This document shows, in pieces, positions 10,454 through 22,323 of a DNA stretch of 64,000 nt. The stretch comes from Bimuria novae-zelandiae CBS 107.79 (Eukaryota; Ascomycota; Dothideomycetes; Pleosporales; Didymosphaeriaceae). Position 1 is the first letter of the stretch. Every line of letters begins with the position of its first letter. The position numbers and the translations under genes were made by a program. The notes below the pieces were generated by a model. It searched no databases and was not told the origin of the DNA. It worked only from the letters and a program-made list of their open reading frames with translations. The stretch covers positions 1 to 64,000 of the forward strand of contig ML976715.1 in assembly GCA_010015655.1 (NCBI GenBank), given 5' to 3'.

Positions 10454-12289
10454 TCAATACCCACCAATCTTCGCCCTCAACACTGAAACCTCCAGAGGCT
10501 GTATCTCTTCCCTACACAAGGTTCCGCCGTCAGCAGACCAAGCGACTCCGAGCAGCACTTCTATATCCGACACGTCCTTCCCCTCTGTTGGTAGCGGAAT
10601 ACAAACCCGACCCCCAGACGTGTATTTTGGCCAAATGGCGATCACCAATATCTCATCCTCCCAGACCCACGCCGCAGCATCAATATCATCAGCCCCATAG
10701 CTCGGCGTCAAGTGCTTACCCGTCCCCTCAGTCAGCAACCTCGTGACATCCTCGCTCGTCAACACCCCTGCCATCTCCGTCGTCGCCGCCTGTATCTCCG
10801 GACTCGTCGGAAATATCCACCCCACTACACCCATAGCACCATGGTTGACGCGTAGCAGCGCCATCACAACCGCCTCTTCCTTCGTCGCCCACCGCGACCA
10901 GAAACTGTCCGCGTCGTAGAACCACTGCGGCACGCCCCACACCGGTTTCGTCTCCTTCTGCCCGATCCACCGTTGAAACTGGTAAAAATTGTCCGTCCTG
11001 TCGACCACATCCTTGAAGGGAAGGCCTTCGAACTCAGGATACGCTGTGTTGTTAACGTGACAAAAGTCACAACCACAGTCGCCATATGTTTGGTTACACA
11101 CTGTGTTGTACACGGTGCTGAAAGTGGAGGATTTGATGAGCGGGTATGTGTCTTCGAGGATGATATCTGCGCCAGAGGTATACTCTTCGAAGTAGAAGTT
11201 GTAGCAGTTCAGAACAAGGGAGACGGGGTGGTAAGGATCGATTTCGCGGATGCGGTTGTAGGCGAGGATGGTGCCGTTGAGCGGGTCGGTCCAGCCGTCT
11301 GGTTCGTCGCCGGTGTAGTAGAGGAGGAGGCTAGGGTGGGATTGGAGACGTGGGAGCTGCGTGGAGATGGAGGAGAGGTTGAGGTAGGTGTGGCGCATGT
11401 CGTACATGACGTACAATTCTAGCTCGTCGCAGATGGTGAGAAACTTCTCGAAGACGGTGTCGTTGAAGGACTCCCAGCCTCCCGGCGGGACCGGATGGAC
11501 GAGATTGTATCCTTGCTCCTTAAATTCTTGCAGGCTCTTCGTTTCGTTGGAAGCGAGGTTGTCCGGCTCGGGATTGTTCTCCGGGTCGATGAGCCAGGAT
11601 ATCCAGTCCCACCGTGTGTAGAATCCGACAGGAAAGATCGACTTCCAATTTCCGCTCGTCATGCTCGAGCTGATATGAATTCCGCCGTTCAGTCTATCCA
11701 GCCTTGCCATGCTGCCGCCATCATCTCTTTCTGGAAGCCAGGTAATAGACACGGTAGAAATGTATGTTTGACCTCCATGCGAGCTCCGCCCTTCAACTTG
11801 GAAGCTTTCGCCTCCTGTTCTGGCCAAATTGAGATCGAACGGGACCTCGATTCCAGAGGCGTTCACAGACACCGAGACATTGCTCAAAAGCGTGACATTC
11901 GCGTTCCAAACCGTGAGAAGCAAATTCGTAGACGAGCCATTATAGCCATCCAGATACCCACTTGAACCACTACCGACGGCACGCGTATCGACCACAAAAG
12001 ACCCCTCCAATTCCATATCAAGGTAAAAGTTATACCGCGGAACTACATTCAGCATCAAGCCTAGAGTACCATTCGAAGAAGGCGGCTCGAGCCAGCCTCC
12101 AGGGTCAAACGACGAGTCCTGCGAGCATTAGCGAGAACAAGGTGGTTATGTGGACCGAAATACCGTCTCGCGATACGCTTTTCCACACCAAACATCCACG
12201 CCCGGCGGGTTATTGAACGGCGGTTCGCATCTCGCGACATTTGCAAAACCCAGCAATACACCAGCCAAAACGACCGCTTTTGCGAACAT
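10454..12289 (-). CDS. secreted glycoside-hydrolase-like protein, 596 aa, one intron
   Basis: The gene has two exons, 12289-12164 and 12118-10454, separated by a 45-bp intron (12163-12119) with GTATTT at the donor, a GCTAATG branch site and CAG at the acceptor. Splicing joins ...KAYRET to DSSFDPGGW in frame. Exon 1 encodes a signal peptide (MFAKAVVLAGVLLGFANVARC), so the protein is probably secreted. The mature part has a beta-rich N-terminal region with many N-glycosylation sequons and then a TIM-barrel-like part with GFYTRWDWISWL, MYDMRHTYL, YYTGDEPDGW (about residues 309-318) and ILEDTYP, resembling catalytic cores of glycosidases. Cysteine pairs (CNQTYGDCGCDFC) suit an extracellular protein. 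Substrate and GH family are not determined. The frame is intact and free of RIP. Confidence 0.8.
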
Positions 12290-12799
12290 TTTGCTCAATC
12301 TTTTTAGCTGCTATAGCCGAATCGCACCTGTGGTTAAGCAATTGTTGGAGCAGGCATTTTATTCGCGAAGAAGGGACGCACGAAATTTAACTGTTCTGGA
12401 AGAGTGGAAGAGGAAGGAATGAGGAGGATCGTCGGGTATACAAGGCCCGCGGATAAGGTTACGAAAATGGCAGACGTGATGCGATAGATTGCAACACCAA
12501 GGTTGCATGCGGGGTACGAGGAGCTCGTCCCAATTGAGTCATAGCGTTCTTGAGCACAGACCTTAACACCTCGGCGCGCCGTCGTTAACACGAAGTCACC
12601 TACTTCAGTGCCTAATATCTCTACTAAAACGAGCCTAAATTAAGCTAAAAAAGATGCTAACGACTTGCAGAGAGCCGCGCGATTTAAAGGCCATAAAATT
12701 TAAAGTTATAAAGACTAATTATCGCGAGTTGCCGCTAGAGATAAAAGCATATACTGTTAGGATAATATTAACTAGAGTATTATAGTATAACCTCGCCAA
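12290..12799. other. 5' flank of the secreted protein gene and start of repeat DNA
   Basis: GC-normal to about 12600, which would include the promoter of the minus-strand gene starting at 12289. From there the sequence turns abruptly AT-rich and CA-depleted. No gene was recognised. Confidence 0.45.
12519..12543 (-). repeat. 25-bp inverted copy of the sequence flanking element A
   Basis: Read on the minus strand, this stretch (ACTCAATTGGGACGAGCTCC and five more bases) is identical to 36774-36798, which lies directly beyond the right end of transposon A. The minus-strand sequence just before it (CAAGAACGCTATG) also resembles the left flank of A (CCAAGAATACGCTA at 16818-16831). The site therefore looks like an unoccupied copy of the place where A inserted. 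Confidence 0.65.
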
Positions 12800-13060
12800 A
12801 AAGCTCTTAATTACCTAGTTAGGTCTTTCTCGCTTACTAATGCACATAAAGAAACGTTTAAAGGCTTTAAAACTCCCTCTTTAAGATCCTTAACTCTATT
12901 CCCTGAACCGTCAACGACGTCCGCACACGGACCACCTGCTGAGGCCCAATTGGAGGATAGCTCTGACTTGGCAGAAAACCACGATAGATGAACTTTGTGT
13001 ACAAATTTATATAGCGATTGCATTGTAAGAGGTACTAATCTAAGACTACTTAATTTTTAA
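12800..13060 (-). repeat. inverted fragment related to the mariner-like element at 15480
   Basis: On the minus strand this segment reads ...CAATTGGGCCTCAGCAGGTGGTCCGTGTGCGG and on into AGGGAATAGAGTTAAGGAT. This aligns with RIP changes to plus-strand 15500-15600 (CTTAAGGTGGTCCGTGTGCGG ... AGGGATATAACTAAG). The left copy is less mutated. The two copies form an inverted pair about 2.6 kb apart, probably from two insertions of the same family. Confidence 0.5.
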
Positions 13061-14008
13061 GTTGTCTTTTAGAGCTATTATCTTAATTATTTAATGCTAT
13101 TAGAGGTGCTCCTGCCAGTACTTAAGGTGTACTTCTGCCCTATAGAGTGGTAGACGGCAGAGCGTACAGCCATAGTACGTGTACGGAGGGCGCTAAGGAT
13201 GCTAAGATTTCTATAAATTACTAAAAATATAACTTAGAGGTCTTTAAGAAGCTTAAGAGGTCTAGAAGTAATATAACTCTTAGACTCTTTATATAGCTTT
13301 ACTAACTTATAAGAACTCTCTTTAGAGATAATTATATTATTAAGTCTTACTTATTTTTATAAGCTAAATATAAGACGTCTCTTGCGCCTAAATAACTACT
13401 TAATAAAAATATATAAAAACTATTTATAGCTACTACGTTAATTAGCGTCGCGAGAGGAGTAAAAGAAAAGCTAGTAGTAGTTATTTAGTATAAAATCTAG
13501 TAAATAGTACTAAAAAGGCTTTTATATACGCCTTTTCACTTGCTAAACACTATAATAGCTTTTAACTTAATTAAATTAATTTACCTTACTCTTATACTAA
13601 TTATACTAGTCTATTAGCTTAGGTATACTCAGTAACTTAAAAGGCTTATTACTAAAGACCTTTTCAAAAAAAATTATTTTAGGTTAACTTAGAGTGTTAG
13701 CGGAGCTTTATAATAAGTCAAGTTATTAAGTAGTAACTTCCATTAGTAAGTTTTAGTATAGTGTTAAGGGCAGACACTTACTCTTAGTAATAATTAAAAT
13801 AAATAAGATAACTTATTTAGCTCTTTAAGCTACTTATAGTACTATTTTACTTTTTAAAAAAGCCTAGTAGGTCTCTCTCTACCTTATTTATTATATATAT
13901 TAAGTCTTAAGCTTTATTAAATTACTACTAAAATATTTTTTATTAACTTTAAGCGCGTGCGCATCGCAATTACTAGTACTTTTATTTTTAACTATATCTT
14001 TACTAAAG
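13061..14008. other. AT-rich RIP-degraded DNA
   Basis: About 950 bp of CA/TG-depleted sequence. I see no identifiable coding remnant apart from a less degraded patch around 13100-13200 that I could not assign. Confidence 0.4.
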
Positions 14009-14446
14009 CGTTAAGATCCGTTGAGATCCGAACATAATGCGGGGCGGGACATGGACGCTTATCCGTGCGACCAGCCAAGATTTCTGACTTAGCCACGAAT
14101 CACGTGATCAGTCACGCGTCCCAGAATCCCAGAAATATCGGGCGTCCCAGAAGTATCTTGGCACAGGGGACTTTGGGACTCCTGGGATTATTGGGATCCG
14201 TGGGACGAATCATGTATATAGGAACGCGATGGTGACCTTCTGCCATTGTGTTTAACCTGTTTACCAATCTATCGTTTAGATTTAACTCAGGCTCCCTTGT
14301 TGATTTGATTGTGCTATACACACCTTTGATACTAACGCCCTATTAATACGCGCAAGCTATTAATATCCCTTACCTATATTATTAACACTCTTGCCCGAGA
14401 ATTAACCCTTACCCCTTTGGGACCAACTGTCCCAAAGGGCTTAACA
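14009..14446 (+). repeat. solo LTR related to the 54.8-63.7 kb chromovirus
   Basis: The right half, from GTTTAACCTGTTTACCAATC to GGGCTTAACA, matches the ends of the LTRs at 56692 and 63654, including GACTAACGCCCT- and CAAGCTAT-type blocks. A TATATAGGAACG promoter-like box (about 14215) is shared with the solo LTR at 46987-47386. No internal retrotransposon sequence flanks it. The left border (GTTAAGATCC) is approximate, and the flanks TAAAG/TAAAT are a possible imperfect 5-bp duplication. Confidence 0.65.
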
Positions 14447-15479
14447 TAAATCTTTAAATATTTTTATTACTATTTTTATTATCTTAATAGTCCGTTTATG
14501 ACCTACACTATATAATCTTAAGTACTTAAGTATAAATATTATATTAAAGAGATTATTATCCTGGATAGTATAGAGATTTAGTAGAGATAAGTAATAGCTA
14601 GCAGCATTAGCAGCGAGTATAAAAGTTATTAAAATAAATTTTATAGGGGTAAAAGTAGGCGTGTTAGTAAATATAAGTAAGTTAATAAGCCCTTTACGTC
14701 TAATATAAAGTAACTAGTTTAGTATTACTTTATTATTAACCAAGTACTACATCTTATAGCTCTTTAGCATTAGTTTTATTTTGATTATAATCATTTTTTA
14801 GCGTGGCCTATAAATTTAGTAATTACATTATTAATGTAAAAGTGCTACTTAAATATTTAATACTAAAATAAGCGCTATTAAAGCGTCTTTAAAGAATCTT
14901 AAATATTCTTAAATAAAGTTAGGAAGGCCTAATCTAGCTATATAAAGTATAGGTATCTATCTAGCTACTCCTATCGCGACTGAGATATATGCTTGTTAAT
15001 TTTATATATAGGCGTAGGTTTGTAGAGTTAACTCTAGTACTCCACTAGCGAGGACTCCTTATAGATAGCTATATAGATAATAATTATAAAGTACGTATAG
15101 AGCTTTATTAATAATATAGGCTTCTAGCAACGCACTGCTAGTATTAGTAATTAACCTACCTCTACGTACTTAGTATACTAATTTATATAGCGTATAACTT
15201 AGTTAAGGACATTAATATTAAAGAAAAAGTTAAAGAAGCGAACTAATAACCTAATATTAATACTTTTAAGAATTTAAAGCTTACTAAATTTATATAAATT
15301 ATTAATTAAAAAAAGTTACTATTTAGGTAGTAGCACGCGTAATAGATCTAGTAAAATACTAGCTTTCTTATTATGCTTAGTATATTTATCTAAGTTAGTA
15401 TTATTGTTAGGTAGATTTATATCTCAGATATGTTTACATATATTAGTAATTATTAATATACTAGGCTTTACTTAGTAAA
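14447..15479. other. AT-rich RIP-degraded DNA
   Basis: About 1 kb of CA/TG-depleted sequence without a recognisable gene, continuing into the mariner-like element that starts near 15480. Confidence 0.4.
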
Positions 15480-16680
15480 TTAAAATTATTAATATTATAA
15501 TAAACTTTGTGTTACTAAGCAACTATTATCTAATTAGCCTACTTAAGGTGGTCCGTGTGCGGGCGACTTTACCAGTGCAAGGGATATAACTAAGCTAGGC
15601 TACGGACCTCTAGAATAGCCACTCTCGCAGGAGCAGAAAGACGCAATTATCGCTATTGCGACCTAGGGCTAAGATACCCGTAAAAAGCAGAGCTAGCAGG
15701 TAATTTCTAACAGTGATTTTATTTATCTAAACCTTTTAATTGAGCTCTCCGTGACGCGCTTTAAAAATATTATGTATAAAGCTACCTATCCCTGCAAAGC
15801 TCCAGGCTTCAAACTAACGCTAGATAACGCTTAGCGTAAGCGTTGCTTTTAATAGGCGCTCGCCCACAGCCTAGATTTATATAAGCATGGCGATAGCCTA
15901 GGCTTCAATTTCTGGTAAGTTATCTATACTAACGAGACGCTAGCTCAGGTAGGCGAGCAACGTATCATAAAACGCGCGTGGGCAAGAGACTCTAAAATCT
16001 ATAACCCTAAGGTTAAAAGGCTAAAGATTTATAATAATTACGCCCTCTAGTTCTACGGCAGCTTCACGTACAATGCGAAGGGGCCCTATCACATCTATAG
16101 CAAAGAGTTAATAAAGCAGAAAAAACTGGCCAAACAAGCTCTAGATAAGGAGAATCAGCGCAACAGAAAGCAGAGAGAAAAGCTCGTTCCTCAGGCCCGC
16201 GCTGCCCTCAGAGAGCTCAGCGATGCCGACGCCAACAGCAGAGCCTGGGCTTGGGCAAAACGTCATGAATTGAAGCGCGGTGATCGCTCATGGGGTGGCA
16301 TAGATGGCTATAGGCACCGTGAGGAGGTGCTGAAGCCCTTGCTGGTGCCATGGATCAATTCTCTATATAAAAAAAGGCAGAGCTCCAGTGCTCTTCAAGA
16401 ACGGAGCTCCGGCCCATACAAACAAGCTGGCACGGCCAGGTCACTCGCCAGACGTCAACGCTAAGGAGCACGCTTGGCCATAGATCCAGCGTCACATTAC
16501 CCAGGATTTCATGCCCAGCACCTGTGAGTAGCAGTGCCGGGCACAGTAGGCATATAAGTAGGAGCAGATGCCCCAGGAGGTTATCAATAAATAGATACTC
16601 AGTATCCTAAAGGTTGTGCGTCAGATAATAGCCCATGGCGGAGACAATAGCTTTCATGACAGTAGAGGTTAAAAATCTAA
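15480..16680 (+). pseudogene. Tc1/mariner-like (DDE_3 type) transposase, frameshifted and RIP-mutated
   Basis: The upper part (about 15629-16050) reads SQEQKDAIIAIAT, then FKNIMYKATYPCKAPGFKLT and LAHSLDLYKHGDSL, with several TAG/TAA stops. A helical Lys/Arg/Gln-rich stretch follows (about 16110-16260). After a run of seven A's (about 16369-16375) the reading continues one frame over: VLFKNGAPAHTNKLARPGHS, DVNAKEHAWP and IQRHITQDFMPS. This is the second-Asp to Glu part of a Tc1/mariner DDE domain, ending near 16670 with AHGGDNSFHD. The frame change at the A run is the main break. Sequence from about 16100 to 16560 is nearly free of RIP, whereas the 5' part is strongly affected. Confidence 0.8.
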
Positions 16681-18536
16681 CCTTAACACTAAATCTCAAG
16701 TTTTAAGTTGTCCTAAATAAGAAATTAAGTATGTACAAGTGCTCTCCATGCTTGAAAACCTTAGAAAAATCGACTTTGTATGTGTTTTTATAAGAGGGCG
16801 TGATTTTTGACGGGGAGCCAAGAATACGCTACCGTGTCCGTGCGCGTGATGCGCGGGGAACACCAAAACACCTTACTTTTAATACGCGACAACTCTATTA
16901 ATATAAATTTAATTTAAGCTATAATTATTATTATTAAATTATTAGAGCTAGGTAAATCTTTCTGATATATAAAAACTACTACTAAATACAGTATTATACA
17001 GTCTTTATTAATCTAAAGGCATTAGGGGATAACGCGTTTTATATAAATTAAAAACTTTAGCTAATAAAAGTTTACCCCCTACTCGCCCCACACGCCAACC
17101 GGAGGTTGGCCTTGCGCAGCCCAACGTAACTTCGTAGCCTAACGTAACTTTTTGTCGCGGATTTTTCTATTTTCTTAATAAACAACCTACAACCATGCCT
17201 AAATATTATAGTAAGAGCTATAAAATTAAGTAGCGTATCTCTAATTGTCTCTCTAGTTTTTCTAGCTTAGAAATACCTAATTTTGCAGCTACAGCACGCG
17301 AATAGAGCGTGCCTGTTTCGCGACTTCGAGCGCGCGCTGGAGGCCGGATTAGCCGCCATGACCGCAGCGGCACGAATCTACGACTCTTAGAGACCTAGGA
17401 TAAAGCGCTAAAGTCATATATACGTCGCTGCGACACTATTAGCATGCCATACTTTATGCCGTAGTTAAAAGGTGCTACTTAATATATCCTTAATCGCGCG
17501 CACCCTAATAGCAGAGCTCCCCTACTTAGTAAGGACTAGCTATTACGATAGCTATTAAGAAATCTAGACTATCGCCGCATAAAGCAGAAGTTACAGCATA
17601 TTAATTATATAGTAATAGCGACGTTTAAAGCTTATAGCTATTATTTTATTAAGCTTAAAAAGGTGATATACACCTACGGCGTTACCCTATTAGATACCTA
17701 TAATATGGACGAAACCAGCTTCCGCATAGGCGTTAGTGGTAATTAATAAATTATTACTATAAAGTTTAATTATTTTTATGTTTCTGCGTTAGAGACGTCG
17801 CGCGATTATATTACAAGTATTAAATTAATCTTTAGTAATAGAGAGGTGCTTAAACCTATACTCGTCGTATAGGCCGTTAATTACCTTTATTACTAGTATA
17901 CAAATACGGCGCTGCCTAATAGCTATATAATCGCTATATTAATATTAGGATACGCTAATAACTTTATCTTAATAGAGTAACTAAAGTTCTTTAAAATACA
18001 AACGCGCGCGCGCTAGAAAGGCGCATAATAATTATTTATATTTAATAGATTTAGTAGCTACCTTACTATTAAGTTTATACAGTTCTGTAATAATTATAAG
18101 ATACTCCCCTTCTTACTATCGCTATATTTATTACATTATCTGTAGCCTCTAGACGTCGTCTGTTTTTAGCTATTAAAGCAGAATTATAAAAAGGCTATAG
18201 AGATAGCCACTCAAACTAGCTGCATAGACTTTAACAAAGTCGAATTTCTACATGCGATCCATAGGATTAGGATAGATATATTTAAGCGCAGCATAATCCT
18301 AAGCGCCTGAGAAAAAGCTAGGATTTTTTTATTTAATCTAGAGCTTGTTTACATGAAGCTGCCAGCACCTATCCAAACGCCATCCCCATTATCTGCTGTT
18401 GATTCGAGCCCTATCGCCAATACACCTATAGCATATTAGCGGCAGCATCAAAAAATGTCGCGCGCCCTAGAGAGAAGCAATATATCAAGCAGGAGGCTTA
18501 CAAAATTCCTAGAAAGCTTGCAATTGCTAATCGATA

Positions 18537-20635
18537 CCGTGTCCGTGCGCGTAATGCCCGGATTCGCGTAATGCCCGCGCAGCACCAAACACCCTAACTT
18601 CAGCACGCGATAACTCCACCAATATGGATCCGTATCAGGATGCGATTGATGAAATCGAATCGCGAGAGCCAGGAGAAGATTTTTCATATACAGAAGTGGC
18701 TACTAGGCGTGGACTTAAGCGATCTACGTTGGGCCGAAGGCATCGGGGAGTAACGCGCCCTCGACAGGTCAAGAATATCAACTAGCAGAAACTCACCCCA
18801 CAGCAAGAGGAGGAGCTTGTTCAATATATTAAAAGACTCACAGAGAGACATATGCCTCCTACTAGAGAGATAATATAGAACTTCGCCTCTACGATAGCAA
18901 AGGAGCCAGTCAGCGAAAGCTGGGTTACGCGCTTCATCAACCGACACAGCATTTATCTTATCTTACAATAGGCAGTCGGCATGGACAGCAATCGCCACAA
19001 AGCTAATTTAGTAGATAAATATCGCCTCTTTTTTAACCTTCTGCACAGCAAGATAGATTAATATCATATAGATCCTCGTTATATCTATAATATAGATAAG
19101 AAAGGCTGCCTAATTAGTATCGTTAGTAGATTAAAGAGGATATTCAGCAGACGAATGTGGGAGAAGACGGAAGTTAGGGCATCACTCCAAGATAACAATC
19201 GCGCATGGATCACGCTCCTGGCATGTATCTGCGCTAATGGATTAGCTCTACCGCCAAGCCTCATCTATGAGGCTGTCAACAAGGGCATCCAATTAAGCTA
19301 GGTAGAGGATATTAAGGCAGGATATCATGAAGTCTTTATCACCTCATCACCCTCTGGCTAGACGAACAATGATATCGGGCTTACTTAGCTTAAGCAGGTG
19401 TTTAATCGCTGTATAAAAGAGAAGACTCGACAATTATATTAACTTTTAATTATAGATGGCCACGGATCTCATGTTACCATAGACTTTATTAACTACTATA
19501 ATTAGAATAAAATCCTGCTTACTATTCTGCCTCCTTATTTAACTTATACGCTTTAGCCACTTGACGTTGCAATGTTTAAGCCTCTATTAATAGCCTACTT
19601 AGTAGAGCTATTAAGATACCTTTATAGAAGCTAGGGCCTAGCTTCTATTACTAAAGATAACTTCTTCCCCTTATTCTGGAATGCGTGGAAGGCCTCCTTT
19701 AAGGAATTAACTATCCTTAGCTCTTTTAGAGCCATAGGCATATCGCCACCTGATCCTAATCCTATCCTTAATAGGTTCACCTAGGATTAAGAATCAGGCG
19801 ATAACTCCTCATCAGGGCTTAGCAATCATGATTGGAGAAAGATAGATAGGCTTATACAATCAGCAGTAAAGGATTAGGGTAGTCAAGATATAAAGAAGAT
19901 TCGTTAATCGCTCCACCACCTATCTGTCTAAAATAAGCTACTTAAACATGAGATGGATAGGATTAAGCAGGCACTATCTACTAAGGAGAAGCGCAAAAAG
20001 AAGGGTAAGACTCTAGATCTTTAATAGCGCTAGGAGTATTATAGTAGGGCTATCTTATAGTTACTAAGGAAGGTGAGGGAGGCACGTGTTTATTAATCTA
20101 TTAAGGAGTAGGAGGATAAGTAGTAGTAGTTTTAAAAAGCAAAAATAGTAGAGCTAAAGAAGGCAGCTAAGCTATATAAGGAGAAAATATAGCAGGAAAA
20201 GCGTGATACGCGAGAGGCAGCTAAGAAGGCGAAGGAGAAGGAGAGAGCTAAAAAGGCAGCTTAGCGCGCTGCCTAAAAGTCTGCCCGCGATGCAGAAAAA
20301 GCTCTACAACTATCCTAAAAAGGTAAGAGAAAGGCCTCTCAGCCATCTCTACAGAGTAGAAAGCGTCAAAAACGTGTTGTTGGTGCTGTAGATGTTGGGG
20401 AGGCCTTAGATGGCGCATCTACTGCCCTAACCAAATCTACACGCAGCGGTCGCGACATCAAGCTTCCAGATAGATTTAAATAGTGCAAATGAATCGCAGC
20501 TATCAACTTACTACTCTACAAGAAAATCTCGTGATAATATTAATCGTGGGTGACTCTATAGCCTTATTTCTAATAGAGCGTTTATGGTGTTGCGCGGGCA
20601 TTACGCGAATCCGGGCATTACGCGCACGGACACGG
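18537..20635 (+). mobile_element. pogo/Fot1-like transposon E, complete length, nested in B
   Basis: A 2099-bp element with TA duplications at 18535-18536 and 20636-20637. The terminal repeats are CCGTGTCCGTG followed by two tandem 17-bp motifs, CGCGTAATGCCCGGATT and CGCGTAATGCCCGCGCA. It belongs to the same family as A, in which it is indirectly nested, and has far fewer RIP changes, so it is younger. Confidence 0.95.
18624..20490 (+). pseudogene. pogo/Fot1 transposase of element E, interrupted by RIP stops
   Basis: One colinear frame from ATG 18624 (MDPYQDAIDEIESREPGEDF) with an N-terminal HTH and a CENP-B-type HTH (LTPQQEEELVQYIKRL ... MPPTREII). The DDE domain follows: YIYNIDKKGCL (first Asp, about 19083), LLIIDGHGSHVT (second Asp, about 19446) and a TLxPLDVAMFKPL stretch (third Asp, about 19550). 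The C-terminal third is a long Lys/Arg/Glu-rich helical region ending RSGRDIKLPDRF. About twenty TAG/TAA codons replace CAG, CAA or TGG. Apart from these the frame is continuous, which makes E the best reference for reading A, C and F. Confidence 0.9.
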
Positions 20636-22323
20636 TAGTCTCGCGCTGGCCCAGCGCGACCTCATGGATATCACCGCAGCAGCTTAACAACGCCAAAAAA
20701 GGCAGATTAAAGATAAAAGGCTAGTACAAAAAGGCAGCGTAGTGACCGTTAAAGCAGCGCGATAAGTAATTAATTAACGTGTAGAGCTTAAGGCTTAAAA
20801 GGTTACTCGAAAGGCTGTAAAAACGTACAAGGACGCCTACTTACAGAGCCTACAAAATCAGCCCTAATAGGTCCTATCTCTTAGAGAGATGACTGTAGAT
20901 CCTGCCCTACTTGCTACACTAACTCTACTGTATATTAGCCTATATAATTAAAGTCTACGCTGTTAAAAGACTAGATTAATTTTAATTCTCTATATAAAGT
21001 TACGTTAGGCTACGAAGTTACGTTGGGCTGCGTAGGGCCAACCTCTGGTTAGCGTGTAGGGCGAGTACCGTGCCCGTGCACCCAACGCGCGCCGTTGGCC
21101 AACGCGCGGAATTGGCCCTAGTTATTACTAGTAAACTTGGGGCTGTAGAGTTACATACAATAGTTGTTATTACTAGATTTTCTGGTAGAGTGATCTATAG
21201 GCCTATGCGATAGAATTTACTACCAAAATTTACGTAGTTAAAGTATTTTATAGCCGTGGCTATTTACTATAGGTGTAAGTGCTGAGCACGGCTTATAAGT
21301 AATACTACTACTTTATATAGCTATAGAACCACGTTTCTACCTCTTTTTAACCCCTTATTACTATAAGGCCTTGCGCTTACGTTTTTATGTAGTTTAAGAT
21401 CTATTTTAAGAGTCGTGCTACTATTTCTTACGTGCTCTCTTAGCTTTGCGCGTATTAATAGCTTAGCGCTTTTTTATACGCTTTTTTTCTTACTTTTCCT
21501 TCTTTTTTGCTACTATCTAGCGCTTCTCTTCTATAATTTACTTCTTATACGCTGTAGTAGCAGCCTTTAACTTTCTTACCTCTTCTTTTTAGAACTCCTC
21601 CTTCTTTGCCTTACGCTTTACTAACCTTATCCGTGTGCGCGCTTCTCGAAAGGAGCAAGAAGTCCACATTATGTACGGTCCCTAGTACTTATAGTGTTAT
21701 AGCAAAGCTAGAGGCTTGCCTTACTTTTCTCGCTTCCTCTTAGTAGTAAGAGCGTCTATTAGACCTTCATTTTCGCTCCTTATAAGGGTGTTTTAGATAG
21801 CTATATAGTAAAGTAATTACTAAATAATTAATGCATCCTTCTTTATTACACCCCTTAACGCACGCCTTACTACTTAATCTAAAACCCTCTACTATTCTCC
21901 TTTATAAATAGTAGCGTTAGAGTCACTATCTTCTACAGTCTTAGAGTCGCTATCTACAAACTTATCTAGTATAACGTTAGGGTTAAATGGGCTCACGCCC
22001 ACTGCCTTAAAGGAGCTAAGTATATTTAATTTAGTAAAGCTAGCCACCCAGGCATCCTAGAATAGCGAGAAGAAGTCAGGCTTCTTTACTAGTACTAGGC
22101 TTTTATGCTTAAAGAGGCGCTCTCCTAGCTTCTTTAAGTATGCTATACTAAGAGGCTTAAACATTACTATATTAAGCGGCTAAAGCGTGTGCGTACTGTA
22201 AGGTGGATAGAAACCTATAAGAATCTTATGCTAGTGGTAATACTCTAAAAACTCTTTAGTTAGGTAACTCCTATAGCCATCCACGAGTAATAGGCGGTAC
22301 TTTCTTTAAGCTTTAGATGCAGT

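Larger units (their letters stand above)
17194..20990 (+). pseudogene. pogo/Fot1 transposase of element B, split by E and RIP-mutated
   Basis: The frame starts at ATG 17194 (MPKYYSKSYKIK). It runs through a basic HTH region, then YNMDETSFRIGV (first catalytic Asp, about 17703), FNRFSSYLTIKF (the second-Asp position, where Asp appears as Asn through RIP) and LHYLxPLDVVCF (third Asp). The coding sequence is interrupted at 18534 by insertion of E and resumes at 20638 with a Lys/Arg/Gln-rich C-terminal tail. There are many TAA/TAG stops. Confidence 0.8.
17082..21065 (+). mobile_element. pogo/Fot1-like transposon B, with element E inside
   Basis: The terminal repeats start CTCGCCCCACACGCC and contain CCAACCGGAGGTTGG; the right end is GTGTAGGGCGAG. 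TA flanks lie at 17080-17081 and 21066-21067. Farther in, both ends carry a 17-bp tandem repeat, CCAACGTAACTTCGTAG followed by CCTAACGTAACTT. Removing E (2099 bp plus one TA) leaves about 1.88 kb, the normal length for this superfamily. B lies in A and is followed immediately by element C. Confidence 0.9.

Noticed and set aside
12900..15562. A single DNA transposon bounded by CCGCACACGGACCACC inverted repeats
   Set aside because: Similarity continues outward beyond both copies of the motif, so these are internal parts of two inverted element copies rather than true termini.
20203..20391. Arg-rich plus-strand frame in element E
   Set aside because: It is an alternate frame of the Lys/Glu-rich transposase C-terminus; the transposase frame continues through this region.
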